Origin: Nymphaea colorata
Taxonomy: Eukaryota > Streptophyta > Magnoliopsida > Nymphaeales > Nymphaeaceae
DNA length: 60,000 nt
Assembly (NCBI RefSeq): GCF_008831285.2
Contig: NC_045148.1
Location: 16,596,802 to 16,656,801 of the forward strand
Direction of reading: 5' to 3'
The notes below the pieces were generated by a model. The model ran no database searches and was not told the DNA's origin. It saw only the letters and a list, made by a program, of their open reading frames with translations. The first letter of the stretch is position 1; each line of letters starts with the position of its first letter. Shown here one piece after another: positions 1 to 11,138 of the stretch. Both the position numbers and the translations under genes were made by a program.

Positions 1-1280
1 GAAGTATAGGTCTGGTTGTATAATGGGTCTATTCTAATTGAGAAGACCTGGTCGAACAAGTAGCAATTACCACCGGTACTTCCATTCTGAGAATTGAAGA
101 AGACTGCTTTACAGGAGCAGTTGTTCAAACAGGCTTCACGGCATAAATCAAGAGTTCCTATATTACCTGCTGCTGTACTGAGGTCTACATAAGCGAAAGA
201 AGAATAGTTGCCAAAATCCACTAAGATCCCGTCGTTAGGCTTCTTGCAGGAAGGGACTGAATTGACTCCTTCACACCCCTTATCTGGAAGTTGAGGATCC
301 AAGTGCTTGAAATACTTGTCTTCACCTTTAGGAGTGATCGGGCAACTGCACTGTCCGTCCTTGCAAACACCAAAACGGCCACATTTCAGGGGATACAGAC
401 ATGCATCTGAGTATGGATTTCCCAACTCAGAGGACATCCATTCATTCTCATTAGTGTTCCAATCATAAACCATCAGCCGTCCATCAGACTCCAGCTTTAT
501 GAAATGATTCGCAGTCTTTCTGACAGTCTTGGGACTGTTCCCATAAAGGGAAAATGTGATCAAGAACGGGGCCACAGTTGGTCTGCAAGGCAGCCCTCCA
601 GTGGAGTGACCAGTGTTAGTGCACCGAAGTACGCTTTTGCTGAAATCCTTCAACTGGAGATACATCTGAGGTGTCCCATCGTCGATGAATGCGCTCAAAT
701 CACCGTCTTTCGTTGAGACAAAATATGAGGCATTAGTAGAACTGGAAGAAGATGTAAGTTTCTGCCCATCCTTCAGCTGATGTCTTCCAACCAGAGTGTC
801 CGTGGGGTGATCAAAAGACTGCCATACTGTCGCATTATCCGCATCAAGGAGCACCAAGTTTCCCCACTCTTCGAGTTTCATGGCGGTTATACTCTTATAG
901 TTATCTGCTGTTCCTGCTTTCCAAATAACATCGCGACCTCCATCAACTAACTCCAAGTTACCGTCCTGAGAGAGCCTGAGGATGGAGCTAGCATCCAGAT
1001 GCTCGTCTCGGTTTGCAGTCCAGACCGTCACCGTCTGATTCTCTGATGATGAAGAAGTTAGATCAGCAGACATGAAGACGGAGAAGTAGTAGGAGGTGCC
1101 ATTACTATGGAAGCCACAAGCAAAGGTGGGGTTAGTCGATTGAGTTTGGAGGATGTATCCTTCGCTGCTAACATTCCATATGAAGTTCTTCCCAACAGCC
1201 AAGAAGGGTGGAAGCTGAGCAGAAGATATCAGAAAAAGGTAGCAGCAGCATGTCAAGAAGATGATGCCGCAGTTTTCCAT
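1..1280 (-). CDS. RLK-A: G-type lectin S-receptor-like Ser/Thr kinase, SD2-5-like, 5' part (runs off the window)
   Basis: This is the N-terminal half of a plasma-membrane receptor kinase. The ATG at 1280 is followed by a hydrophobic signal peptide (residues 1-about 22), a B-lectin domain, and an S-domain with the motif DGRLMVYDW. A cysteine-rich stretch (LKCGRFGVCKDGQCSC) and most of a PAN/apple domain (NNCSCKAVFFNSQNGS) come next. I translated it to the window edge and found no stop or frameshift in about 426 codons. The transmembrane segment and kinase must lie to the left of position 1. It is the closest paralogue of RLK-B, and its PAN stretch is almost identical to RLK-D. Ligands of this family are mostly unknown, and roles in defence or stress are reported for some members. 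Whether the missing kinase part is intact cannot be judged here. Confidence 0.85.
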   Translation of the reverse strand, partial: MENCGIIFLTCCCYLFLISSAQLPPFLAVGKNFIWNVSSEGYILQTQSTNPTFACGFHSNGTSYYFSVFMSADLTSSSSENQTVTVWTANRDEHLDASSILRLSQDGNLELVDGGRDVIWKAGTADNYKSITAMKLEEWGNLVLLDADNATVWQSFDHPTDTLVGRHQLKDGQKLTSSSSSTNASYFVSTKDGDLSAFIDDGTPQMYLQLKDFSKSVLRCTNTGHSTGGLPCRPTVAPFLITFSLYGNSPKTVRKTANHFIKLESDGRLMVYDWNTNENEWMSSELGNPYSDACLYPLKCGRFGVCKDGQCSCPITPKGEDKYFKHLDPQLPDKGCEGVNSVPSCKKPNDGILVDFGNYSSFAYVDLSTAAGNIGTLDLCREACLNNCSCKAVFFNSQNGSTGGNCYLFDQVFSIRIDPLYNQTYT

Positions 1281-1296
1281 GAGAATCCTCTGCTCC

Positions 1297-1323
1297 TCAC
1301 TTGTTTCCAACCTCTGCCTTCAT
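1297..1323 (-). other. Short upstream ORF in the RLK-A leader
   Basis: An ATG at 1323 opens an eight-codon frame (MKAEVGNK) that ends in TGA 16 nt before the RLK-A start codon. The same frame and spacing occur upstream of RLK-B. If the mRNA starts further upstream, this uORF could dampen translation. Translation is inferred only from position and conservation. Confidence 0.35.
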
Positions 1324-1470
1324 TTTAGCCTCCCTGTTCAAGGAAGAAAATGTAGTCAACTTTGGACTGCTGGCATTTTGTTGCCATCGCAGTCACTGCC
1401 AGCCAACGATCTTCAGCCATGGTCGCAAAAGACTCTTTACATTTCTGTCATTTAGAACCAATAATTGAGG

Positions 1471-1530
1471 CGTAAAGTTTGGGGCCATATAGAACTGTGC
1501 TGGAGATGAAATGGCGTCATCTCACTTCGC
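1471..1530 (-). promoter_or_regulatory. Conserved RLK promoter block, copy upstream of RLK-A
   Basis: This block contains the plus-strand motif CGTAAAGTTTGGGG followed by an ATATAG stretch and GAAATGGCGTCA. It recurs upstream of RLK-A, B, C (twice) and D. Read in gene direction it gives a TATA-like CTATATG and a TGACGCCATTTC element. TGACG is the core recognised by plant TGA-type bZIP factors. Function is inferred from conservation amid otherwise drifting sequence. Confidence 0.45.
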
Positions 1531-2819
1531 CCGCACCACTCAATAAATCATGTCGGGTCACGAATCAGTCAACTGAAGTTTCTTAAAGCGGCGTCCTAAT
1601 ATTTACTTTTCGAGTCATTTTTTTCGCTTTTTAAAAGGGTCCAATAAACTACAGGAATCGAACGAAGCGAGTCCTTCTCTTTAGAACCTCACCAAATCCT
1701 CTTCGTCCAGCTTCTTTTTATGTTGACATACACACACATTTTTTTTTTCCTCTTGTTTTTTGGTATATTTTTTGTGCCTTTTTGTTCGCTTCTTTGTATG
1801 CTTACTTTCTCTTTTATCTTTATGCGGATTTTTTTTGTGTTGTTTGACTACTACACTCAAGTTTGCTATTGAATTTCTATTTCATGAGACTTTTTATTTT
1901 TTTTATAGTGTTCTTGTCAATGCATAGTATTTCTTAATTGTACCCTTTTAAACCTATCTTCCATTCACTTTTTTTTTTCTTTATTGTCCTTCCTTTCTTC
2001 CCATCTATTAATTTTGTGGGGTAGTGTTTGAAAGTTGTGGTTTATATATTTTTAATGGCGCATTTGAAAGGAGCACAATAACAGGTCTTCAGGAATACCT
2101 TCATTAACATATTCTATAGTAGTCTTGTGTAAGGTGATGTGTAAGGTGACGTCCACATTGCTATTTAACTACGACTCCGTCTTTCGTTTACTACTTTTTA
2201 TGTCACTCCGTCTATTTATTTTCTTTTCACCCCTTTTATTTTAGTTTATTGTGTTGTCTTGTACACTCCGTTTTACTATTTAGTTTTTAGGATTTGGAAT
2301 TTTTTATTCTCAAGTTTTGTTTTGCATTTGATCTTATGTAGTTATGAAGAGGACCGTCAACAAATCCTCCGACCACGTCAATACCTTTAATCACCTGGAC
2401 TTCAGCTTTTCAACATCATACACTTTTGCCTCTTTGTTACGGAATCCCCATCATCAAGTGAACATAATGTTTTGGATAATTAACATGTAAAAATGATATG
2501 CGATATGTAAACTGCAAAATGTATTTTTTAGAGAAAAAAAAAAGTGTGTCCAAGTGTGTCGCCTTATACACATCTACGTGTCAAGACGAGGACCGTAGCC
2601 GTCGTATGCATACAACACAGCTTCTTAACAGGTACTTTTTCGTTCTGCCTTCAAAGAGGTTTCAGCAAGGCCGTGTTTGTTTGCTTCGGATTTTAGATCA
2701 ATGGTGGATTTGAGATTCGAGAATTTTAAATCAGAGAATTTAAGATGCATGTTACCTCGGGTCTCAAGTTTGATCGTCAAAAGGAGACACCCCGGATCTC
2801 CCTTTTTCTCTCGTTCGAT
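1531..2819. other. RLK-A upstream spacer, duplicated
   Basis: This AT-rich, T-tract-rich spacer contains no credible gene. Much of it can be matched with drift to 16080-17230 upstream of RLK-B, for example the segment around the TCAAGACGAGGACCGTAGCC motif. It is therefore part of the duplicated gene-plus-flank unit. Confidence 0.6.
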
Positions 2820-4443
2820 GCTGCCTGGAACTGCCATGGTCGGAGTCTTTGGTTCTCTGCACAGCTTATACCAAAGCTTCTTAAAATCCCTCCACGTTCT
2901 TCAATCTATACTTTATTATTCAGTCATCTTTCGTCTGGGCACTTCTTAAGCTGCCTGGAACTGCCATGGTCGAGTCTTTGGTTCTCTGCACTGCATATAC
3001 CAAACTTCTTAAAATCCCTTCACGTTTTTCAATCTATACTTTATTATTCAGTCATCTTTTCGCCTGAGCACTTCTTCTTTCTCTCGTTCGAAGCTGCCTG
3101 GAACTGCCATGGTCGAGTCTTTGGTTCTCTGCACAGCTTATACCAAAGCTTCTTAAAATCCCTTCACGTTTTTCAATCTACACTTTATTATTCAGTCATC
3201 TTTCGTCTGGGCACTTCTTCTTTCTCTCGTTCGAAGCTGCCTGGAACTGCCATGGTCGAGTCTTTCGTTCTCTGCACTGCATATACCAAACTTCTTAAAA
3301 TCCCTTCATGTTTTTCAATCTATACTTTATTATTCAGTCATCTTTCGCCTGAGCACTTCTTCTTTCTCTCGTTCGAAGCAGTCTGGAGCTGCCATGGTCG
3401 AGTCTTTGGTTCTCTGCACAGCTTATACCAAAGCTTCTTAAAATCCCTTCACGTTTTTCAATCTACACTTTATTATTCAGTCATCTTTCGTCTGGGCACT
3501 TCTTCTTTCTCTCGTTCGAAGCTGCCTGGAACTGCCATGGTCGAGTCTTTGGTTCTCTGCACTGCATATACCAAACTTCTTAAAATCCCTTCACGTTTTT
3601 CAATCTATACTTTATTATTCAGTCATCTTTCGCCTGAGCACTTCTTCTTTCTCTCGTTCGAAGCTGCCTGGAACTGCCATGGTCGAGTCTTTGGTTCTCT
3701 GCACAGCATATACCAAAGCTTCTTAAAATCCCTTCACGTTTTTCAATCTACACTTTATTATTCAGTCATCTTTCGTCTGGGCACTTCTTCTTTCTCTCGT
3801 TCGAAGCTGCCTGGAACTGCCATGGTCGAGTCTTTGGTTCTCTGCACTGCATATACCAAACTTCTTAAAATCCCTTCACGTTTTTCAATCTATACTTTAT
3901 TATTCAGTCATCTTTCGCCTGAGCACTTCTTCTTTCTCTCGTTCGAAGCTGCCTGGAACTGCCATGGTCGAGTCTTTGGTTCTCTGCACAGCTTATACCA
4001 AACTTCTTAAAATCCCTTCACGTTCTTCAATCTATACTTTATTATTCAGTCATCTTTCGCCTGAGCACTTCTTCTTTCTCTCGTTCGAAGCAGGCTGGAA
4101 CTGCCATGGCCGAGTCTTTGGTTCCTGCACAGCTTATACCAAAGCTTCTTAAAATCCCTTCACGTTTTTCAATCTATACTTTATTATTCAGTCATCTTTC
4201 GCCTGAGCACTTCTTCTTTCTCTCGTTCGAAGCTGCCTGGAACTGCCTTGGCCGAGTCTTTGGTTCTCTGCACAGCACTTCTTCTTTCTCTCGTTCGAAG
4301 CTGCCTGGAACTGCCATGGCCGAGTCTTTGGTTCTCTGCACAGCTTATACCAAAGCCTCTTAAAATCCCTTCACGTTTTTCAATCTATACTTTATTATTC
4401 AATCATCATTCGTCTGCGCACTTCTTCCTTCGATTTCCCTTCT
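2820..4443. repeat. Minisatellite array of 142-143 bp units with a dimeric (285 bp) higher-order period
   Basis: The motif GCTGCCTGGAACTGCCATGG, or a close variant, recurs at about 2820, 2950, 3093, 3236, 3378, 3521, 3663, 3806, 3948, 4090, 4232 and 4300. The spacing is mostly 142 or 143 bp. The first unit is 130 bp, and the unit at 4232 is cut to 68 bp. Across most of the array two unit types alternate. One has ACTGCATATACCAAAC plus CGCCTGAGCAC. The other has ACAGCTTATACCAAAGC plus CGTCTGGGCAC. This gives a 285 bp higher-order repeat. The RLK-B upstream spacer has a single unit at about 17240-17380, so the expansion is specific to this spacer. Confidence 0.9.
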
Positions 4444-6464
4444 TCATCCGCTTCTCCCTGCTTCTCATCCGCTGCAGTGGGCCTGGTCGAATCCTCCCTT
4501 TTCCCCCTTTGCCATCATAATTATTTAAAGCGAACTATCATTCTGCAAACTTTGAAATAGTATAAATAAATCAAGAATTAGTCCTTGGTAGTTAGGTCTT
4601 AGGTCCAGTTATATAGGTAGACTTAGGTGTAGTTATATTATATGTGACAGCTTCACAAGACCCAGTCACTATCTCATAAATTTTAATATTATATATTTAC
4701 TGCCCCAGAAAAAAGAAATGACTCCTCCTATCAACATCAACAGAAGGCCCACCACTAAGAATTGGTCCCAAATGGAGTGACTTTTGCAAGACATCTAACT
4801 TTAACTAAATAACTCAATAGGGGGTCAAGGTAATCCTATTAAGAGTTCCTCAGAATTCAACGGATTGAGATTTGATCAATTAAGTAGGAATCTCCTACAA
4901 GGAAAAGAGGGAATCTAATCGGTTCAGGCATTTCGTATCGAATTAATAGAAGATTCTACGCTCGAATCTGAAATGTTAATGAACAGAATAAAGAATAAAA
5001 GAATCCACCAGCTCGAATCTGAAATGTTAATGAACAGAATAAAGAATAAAGGAATCCACCAGTGCTACTAAGTCGCATATGTCATGCCGTAAGTGTGGAA
5101 TCATAAATAGGTTTATCTGATGACAGGAAAAGAAGAAACGTAAAAATTTGAGAGGAGATCACCCATCTTCAACAAAGGCGAAATTGCTGAATATATGTGC
5201 TGCAGTGCATGTAAATCTGAAAGCCATTAACGTTTATATAAATCATTTCTGTACTCCGTACTACTAAGACACTAACTTGAATGAGCCCATGAAATATCTC
5301 CATGACAACTCGCTTATATATAAATATCAATGACGACCTCCCCCACCATCACAGTTGCGTTCCTTAACTCAATGGATCAAACAATCACTCTTCAACTCAA
5401 TGAAGAAAGCAAAGTGCAGCGTTGATGATATGAGATATACGAGCACTGGTAGCAGTGTACCTATCACCATATTCAAAAATAGAATTGCTTAGATCCAGCG
5501 TTTAGTTGATTTGATTTAATCAAATTCTGCGTAAGTGAATTCAAACCCGAAGTTAGACTAAGAACCCTACTTGAATATGACTAGCATTATAAGATGTGAA
5601 ATTTATAATCATTTGGATGAAAGAGTCGCTCTTTTCATCAATCTTGTTTCTTTAACAATGATACAATGTGCATCAGCCGGGTCCATATGCAATGGATCTC
5701 AGTAAATCTAAAGGAAGCCAAGCATGTCTATATGTTTGACAGATCCGAGGCTGATTTTAGATCCACGTTGGGTTAAATCTACAGCTTAAACAAACAGTAA
5801 ATTTCTCAATTGAGAATGTTCAATCTGAGTTGCCTTGTAAAAACCATGGATTTGTAGTCAGAGAGGGGAAGGGTCTGACCACATATCCATGATTTTAAAA
5901 TCTGTGGTAGCCTCAGACTGAAGATTCGAAGCTATCAAACATATTTGAGTTTGACAATATGCAATTAGTGCTACTAAGCAAGAATAAACTTGAATTTGCT
6001 CGTGAAACATCTCCATGTAAAGCAACTTTCACATGTTTTCATGACACTGAGCAAACAAAACAAGCTGCTATGGTGGTAAGAAAAGCACCCAAGTCTGGAA
6101 GCTCAGCTCCTCAATGCAGGTTTACCCATAAAAGGTAACGATAGAGAAATTGACCATAACGTTTGCTCTGATTTTGCCCAAAATGTGTAGAGAGAGAGGG
6201 AGAGAGAGAGATTTGAAGCTCTGTTATTCAGCTAGATTGGTGGGTACAATTCTAAATACTTATTCAAATTGTCCATAAATAAGCAGCAATTAACAATAAA
6301 AAGCAATATAGTTTGGAAAAAAAAAAAAACCTGTCATCAACTATCTTCACACGGACAATTAAAAGAAGCAGAACTCCGCTGGTTCGTGAAGAACATAATT
6401 TGTCCTAATTACTTCAAAACAATGCGAACATTGGTGTTCAGGACCATGGATGTGAAGCCAAGCT
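4444..6464. other. Intergenic spacer downstream of RLK-B, duplicated copy
   Basis: No gene is seen. The segment from about 4560 to 6464 is a diverged copy of 17470-19387, which lies downstream of RLK-C, including a (GA)n run near 6190. It represents the 3' UTR plus flank of the duplicated unit. Small open frames here differ between the two copies and are not conserved as protein. Confidence 0.6.
4961..5062. repeat. Tandem duplication, 51 bp x 2
   Basis: CTCGAATCTGAAATGTTAAT and the following 31 bases occur at 4961 and again at 5012, almost identical. The matching spacer near 17950 has one copy only, so this duplication arose after the two spacers separated. Confidence 0.85.
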
Positions 6465-8518
6465 TTACCTAGAGCCTGAAAGCAGAAGGGATTGGGTGTC
6501 ACTTTGAGTTTCTGATCCACTCTGCGTCTGTGAAGACGATCGCCGCTCCGTTGCATAGAAAGGATCAAGCTCAATGTGGCCATCCAGTTCTATGGTTCCC
6601 TCCAAAGCCTTTACCACCTGAGACATTGGAGGCCTCTTGTTGTGATCATTCTGCAAGCACCACATCGCAATCCTCATTACTCTCATTGCATCTTCTCCAT
6701 AATGTGATTTTTCTTCGTTTACCATGTCGACAAGCTCTAAGAGCTGGTTCTCTTGTGCGGAGAGTTGCAGCAGTTTCAGTAAATGCCTGCTTTCTTCAGG
6801 CTGAGAAGGGTCCAGGTTCTTTCTTCCACAGACAATTTCCATGACCACTACTCCAAAGCTGTAAACGTCGGCCCTCTCTGATATGGCGGCACTCAGCCAC
6901 TCCGGCGCGAGGTAGCCCCGGGTTCCTCTCATGGTGGTAAATACTTGGCTCTCATCCCTCCTTATCAGCTTAGACAAACCAAAATCTGAAACTTTAGCAT
7001 TGAAACTTTCATCCAAGAGAATATTCTGCGGTTTGATGTCCAAGTGCGCAATTTTCTGACAGCACTCTTCATGAAGATAGCATAACCCTTTTGCCATGCC
7101 GATTATGATGTTCATCCTGGTTTTCCAATCAAGAATTGGGTTATCATTTTCATGGAAAATCCATCTATCTAATGAGCCATTGGACAGATACTCATAGACC
7201 AGGAGTCTGTGTGATTTCGTAGCACAGAAACCTACCAGCCTTACCAGATTCATGTGGTGGATGCGGCCAATGGTTTGAACCTCTGCCACAAACTCCTTTG
7301 TCCCCTGCCCTTTATTGTCCAGCCTCTTCACTGCAACTTGGATGCCGTCGCTCAGGACTCCCCGGAAAACAGCACCGAACCCTCCCTGACCGAGGATCAT
7401 TTGAAAATCTCCAGTGGCCGTCTTCAACTCTTCATAAGAAAATCTCCTGGGCATCATTCCAGGCAATTGGTCCAATTCATCTTCCTCTTCATCATCTTCT
7501 TCTTCCCTTTTCCTTTTGACTAGAAACATAATAGTTCCAGCAACAAAAACCGCAACTGCCAATGATCCAACTGCAATTCCGATTATGGACTTAGCGTACT
7601 TGTTATTCCTATGCTGTTCTCCTTCACCTTGTGACTCAGACATAGGGGGTTGAGGTTGAGATATTGACAGGCTTGATACTTTGACAAACGCCCGGGAAGT
7701 ATAGGCCTGGTTGTATAATGGCTCTACTCTAATTGAGAAGACCTGGTCGAACAAGTAGCAATTACCAGGGGTACTACCATTCTGAGAATTAAAGAAGACG
7801 GCATGACAGGAGCAGTGGTTCAAACAGGCTTCACGGCATGCATTAAGAGTTACTATATTACCTGCTGGTGCACTGGGGTCTACATAAGCGAAATAAGAAT
7901 AGTTGCCAAAATCCACTAAGCTCCCGTCGTTAGGCTTCTTGCAGGAAGGGACTGAACCGACTTCCTCACACCCCTTATCTGGAAGTTGAGGATCCAAGTG
8001 CTTGAAATACTTGTCTTCACCTTTAAAAGTGATCGGGCAACTGCACTGTCCGTCCTTGCAAACAACAAAACGGCCACATTTCAGGGGATACAGACATGCA
8101 TCTGAGTATGGATTTCCCAAATCAGAGGACATCCATTCATTCTCATTAGTGTTCCAATCATAAACCATCAGCCGTCCATCAGACTCCAGCCTTATGAAAT
8201 GATTCGCAGTCTTCCTGACAGTCTTGGGACTGCTCCGATAAAGGGAAAATGTGATCAAGAACTGGGCCTTAGTTGGTCCGCAACGCAGCCTTCCAGTGGA
8301 GTTACCAGTGTTAATGCACCGACTTGCTGTTTTGCTGAAATCCTTCAACTGGAGATACATCTGAGGTGGCCCATCGTCGATGAACGCGCTCAAATCACCG
8401 TCTTTCGTTGAGACAAAATATGAGGCATTAGTAGAGCTGGAAGAAGATGTAAGTTTCTGCCCATCCTTCAGCTGATGTCCTGCAACAGAGTATCCGTGGG
8501 GTGATCAAAAGACTGCCA

Positions 8519-8993
8519 TGTAAGATCAATTGGTGGGCCGACATATGTCTATGAGGAATTTCAGACATTATCGCTGTCTTAATGTAAATATCCGCTTAAG
8601 TGATTGCATTTTGGGATATTACGTCATTTTAGATGGTATGAGGTAATTTTGAAATGTATATATACCAGTACGGAATTACAGACTCTTTGATGGGTGGAAT
8701 CCGTAATTGTCCTTATTATAAAATGGTAGTGGTCCCTAGGGTCGTGCAATGGTTGCCTGAAACATTGGTTTCTAGGGTTTTCCTCTTCCCCATCTGAAAG
8801 AGACCTCAAGCGCGCCGCACGTACTCTGGAAGACCCTGCTGCGATCTTCCCGTGCACCAGATCAGATGGATTTCGGTACGCTTCCGCTTCAGTTTAAGGT
8901 TTCGTTTATTTCAATGATTGAGCGTGAGCATGATCATGTTTTATGGTATATACATTTGGTTTTGTATATGCGTTATGGGGAGAAATCCCAACA
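8519..8993 (+). repeat. E1 5' LTR
   Basis: This 475 bp LTR has TG...CA ends and is paired with 14882-15356. It is followed immediately by the primer-binding site. A third copy of the same LTR exists as a solo LTR at 26655-27129. Confidence 0.95.
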
Positions 8994-9019
8994 ATTGGTA
9001 TCAGAGCCTATGTTCTTCG

Positions 9020-9780
9020 TTAAATCGTTGATTATTGATGATTTTGTGCGTTATTCCCATTCGGATGTTTCCCCTTTTGATTCTTCGACTGCAAGTTTTT
9101 GTTTTTCAAAAAAAACAAAAAAATGTAAAGGGCGTGCGACGGAAGCCGTCGGGCTTCCGTTGCAGCCATATGGAGACGACGCATAAGGAAGGGGACGGCC
9201 GGATCAGCGGGCGTCGGTCGCCGGATGGGCGACGGGTGGCTTCTGGCCGTCCAGGCGGCGCCCGTCGGCGACCACCCAACAACACCGGTGGCTCCCTTGC
9301 GTCGGGCGTTGCAGGCGATAGAAGAAAGGGGAAACAGGGTAGGCGACAAGAGGGAAGGCAGTGGAGCGGGAGGGCCCGATTCCGGCACCCACCTGCGCAT
9401 CTCCACCGCCGGAGGAGTTTCCCGTCGCTGGACGGCGCCGTGCCTCTCGCCGGCGCCCACCCAGCTCTCCGGTGGCTCTCTCGTTCTCGATGCAAATGCA
9501 CAAAATAGGAAAGGGGCAGATTTGCAAAAGCAGAGGATCAAACCGGCGGTATTGGCCATTTTTTTTGGCGGGCGACGGCCGGCCGTCCTGGCGGCGCCCG
9601 CCGGCGGCCACCCACGCAGTTGGGTGGCCTCCCGGTGGAGCTTCACCGCCTGCCTGCCGTTCGGCAGGCGAGCAGTGGAGGCAACGCCTGTGATCGCTCG
9701 CACGGTCGAGCGGGCGGGCGGACCGGGTCGGGTCTTGCAGACTCGATCCGGATCCATTAGCTTTTAAAAAAAAAAAAATT
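9020..9780 (+). other. GC-rich leader segment of E1
   Basis: A sharply GC-rich block (for example CGGCGCCCGTCGGCGACCAC) lies between the E1 primer site and the first recognisable coding remnant. Long frames are open on both strands, as expected from high GC rather than from coding. Gag N-terminal sequence is not recognisable here. The block may be captured host sequence or a family-specific leader. Confidence 0.5.
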
Positions 9781-9859
9781 CGTTTGCCGCGCCTGCGCCC
9801 GCGTTAAGTTTTTTTGGACCGGGTTGGGTCCTGTCGGACCCGACCCGTATCCATGGTTT

Positions 9860-10300
9860 AACTTTTAAGAAACGGTTCGTTATTGTCAAACCGGTTTTGA
9901 AAAGAATCGAACCGGTTCATTCAGTTTCAGACCGATTCAACTCGATTTAGAACCGGTTCTGACATGTTGGGACCGATTCAGATCTTTTCTGGACCGGTTC
10001 AGTTGGTTTTCAAACCGGCTCGTACCCTTTTGGAACCGGTTCGCACCTTCGGGGATCGATTCAGACATTTGGTGGAGCGGTTCATTCAGTTTTAGAACCG
10101 GTTCAGACCTTTTAAACCCGATTCAGACCATTTTGGGACCGGTTCATTCAGTTTTAGAACCGATTCAGGGCTTTCAGGACCGGTTCATTCAGTTTTTGAA
10201 CCTATTTTTGCCATTTTTAACCGGTTCATTGGGTTTTGGAACCGATACGGTCTAATTTTGAACGGTTCGTCCAATTTTTAGACTGGTTCAACCATATTTA
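9860..10300 (+). repeat. Cluster of ACCGGTTC motifs in the E1 leader
   Basis: The motif ACCGGTTC occurs at least eight times, often as GAACCGGTTC or GACCGGTTCATTCAG. Degenerate forms such as ACCGATTC lie in between. Spacing is irregular, so it is a degenerate interspersed repeat rather than a strict tandem array. Confidence 0.7.
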
Positions 10301-11138
10301 GGGCCTTTGTGGGTGTTTTTGTTGTGGTTTAAGAACGATACAGTCAATTTTAAGGCCGATTCAGTAGTTCTTGACCCTCTTAAGCACGATTATGGTACCG
10401 GTTTATAAATTTTGGACTCTTTTGGGTCCATTTCATTGAATCATTTTGGTTTTGGATTTAATGTAGGGCATACATGTATGGTAATTTGGTTTATGCATCA
10501 GGTTTTGGATTCATGTAAGGCAATTTTGTATGTGTCACATCATTGAATCTTTTGGTTTTGTATTCAATGAATGGCAAATTTTGTATGTAAATTTTAATTC
10601 ATGTATCATGTTTTGCATGTTATTAAAATTATGGGTGTACTTTAGATGAATATTTGGATTATGAATTTGATCTTTGGCCATGTCTTGTTGTTTAAAATGA
10701 GTACGTTTGTACTTTATGTCGCCAAAGTGACATCTATTGTACGAATTTGCCTGTTTTGAACATTAAATGATAGTATACTTGATCCATGCGGTCCATGATC
10801 AATCCAAAGGAGGATTGTTGCTTGGTCAGGTTTAAGTATACAGGGCAATGAATATGTGATAATTTTTCAGGTTTCCATTTGAATAGTGAGTCAATCCAAA
10901 GATAGGCTCGTTGTTTGACAGAGTTAATTATATATATTCATTGTTGACCAAGAATACCACTTGCAGTTAGTATTTCAATCTAAAGATTGGATATTAACGT
11001 TGCACCAGTACCTTGTGATGGGGTTTTGGACCATTGTGTTTAAATTCATTTATATTTGTTGTTTCATCTTTGTACATGTATTGATTGTGAGCATGCTTTG
11101 GTTTGTTCTTTGTACAGTGAGTTCTGCTTATATGATAT

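Noticed and set aside
2745-4010. A 421-codon plus-strand open frame across the minisatellite
   Set aside because: The frame stays open because the dimeric repeat period (285 bp) is divisible by three. It lies within tandem repeats, has no recognised domain, and its boundaries follow the array rather than a gene.
2820-4443. A CRISPR-like array
   Set aside because: Units are long (about 142 bp), adjacent and without unique spacers, and the genome is eukaryotic. It is a minisatellite.
6530-7523. Plus-strand open frames opposite RLK kinase domains (also at 19453-20554, 24059-25537, 47824-48817)
   Set aside because: They are antisense shadows of the kinase coding sequence and recur at the same place in each paralogue.
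9032-9757. A 241-codon minus-strand open frame in E1, with several other long frames overlapping it
   Set aside because: It lies in a GC-rich leader where many frames on both strands are open by composition. No domain is recognised, and it sits inside a retrotransposon.
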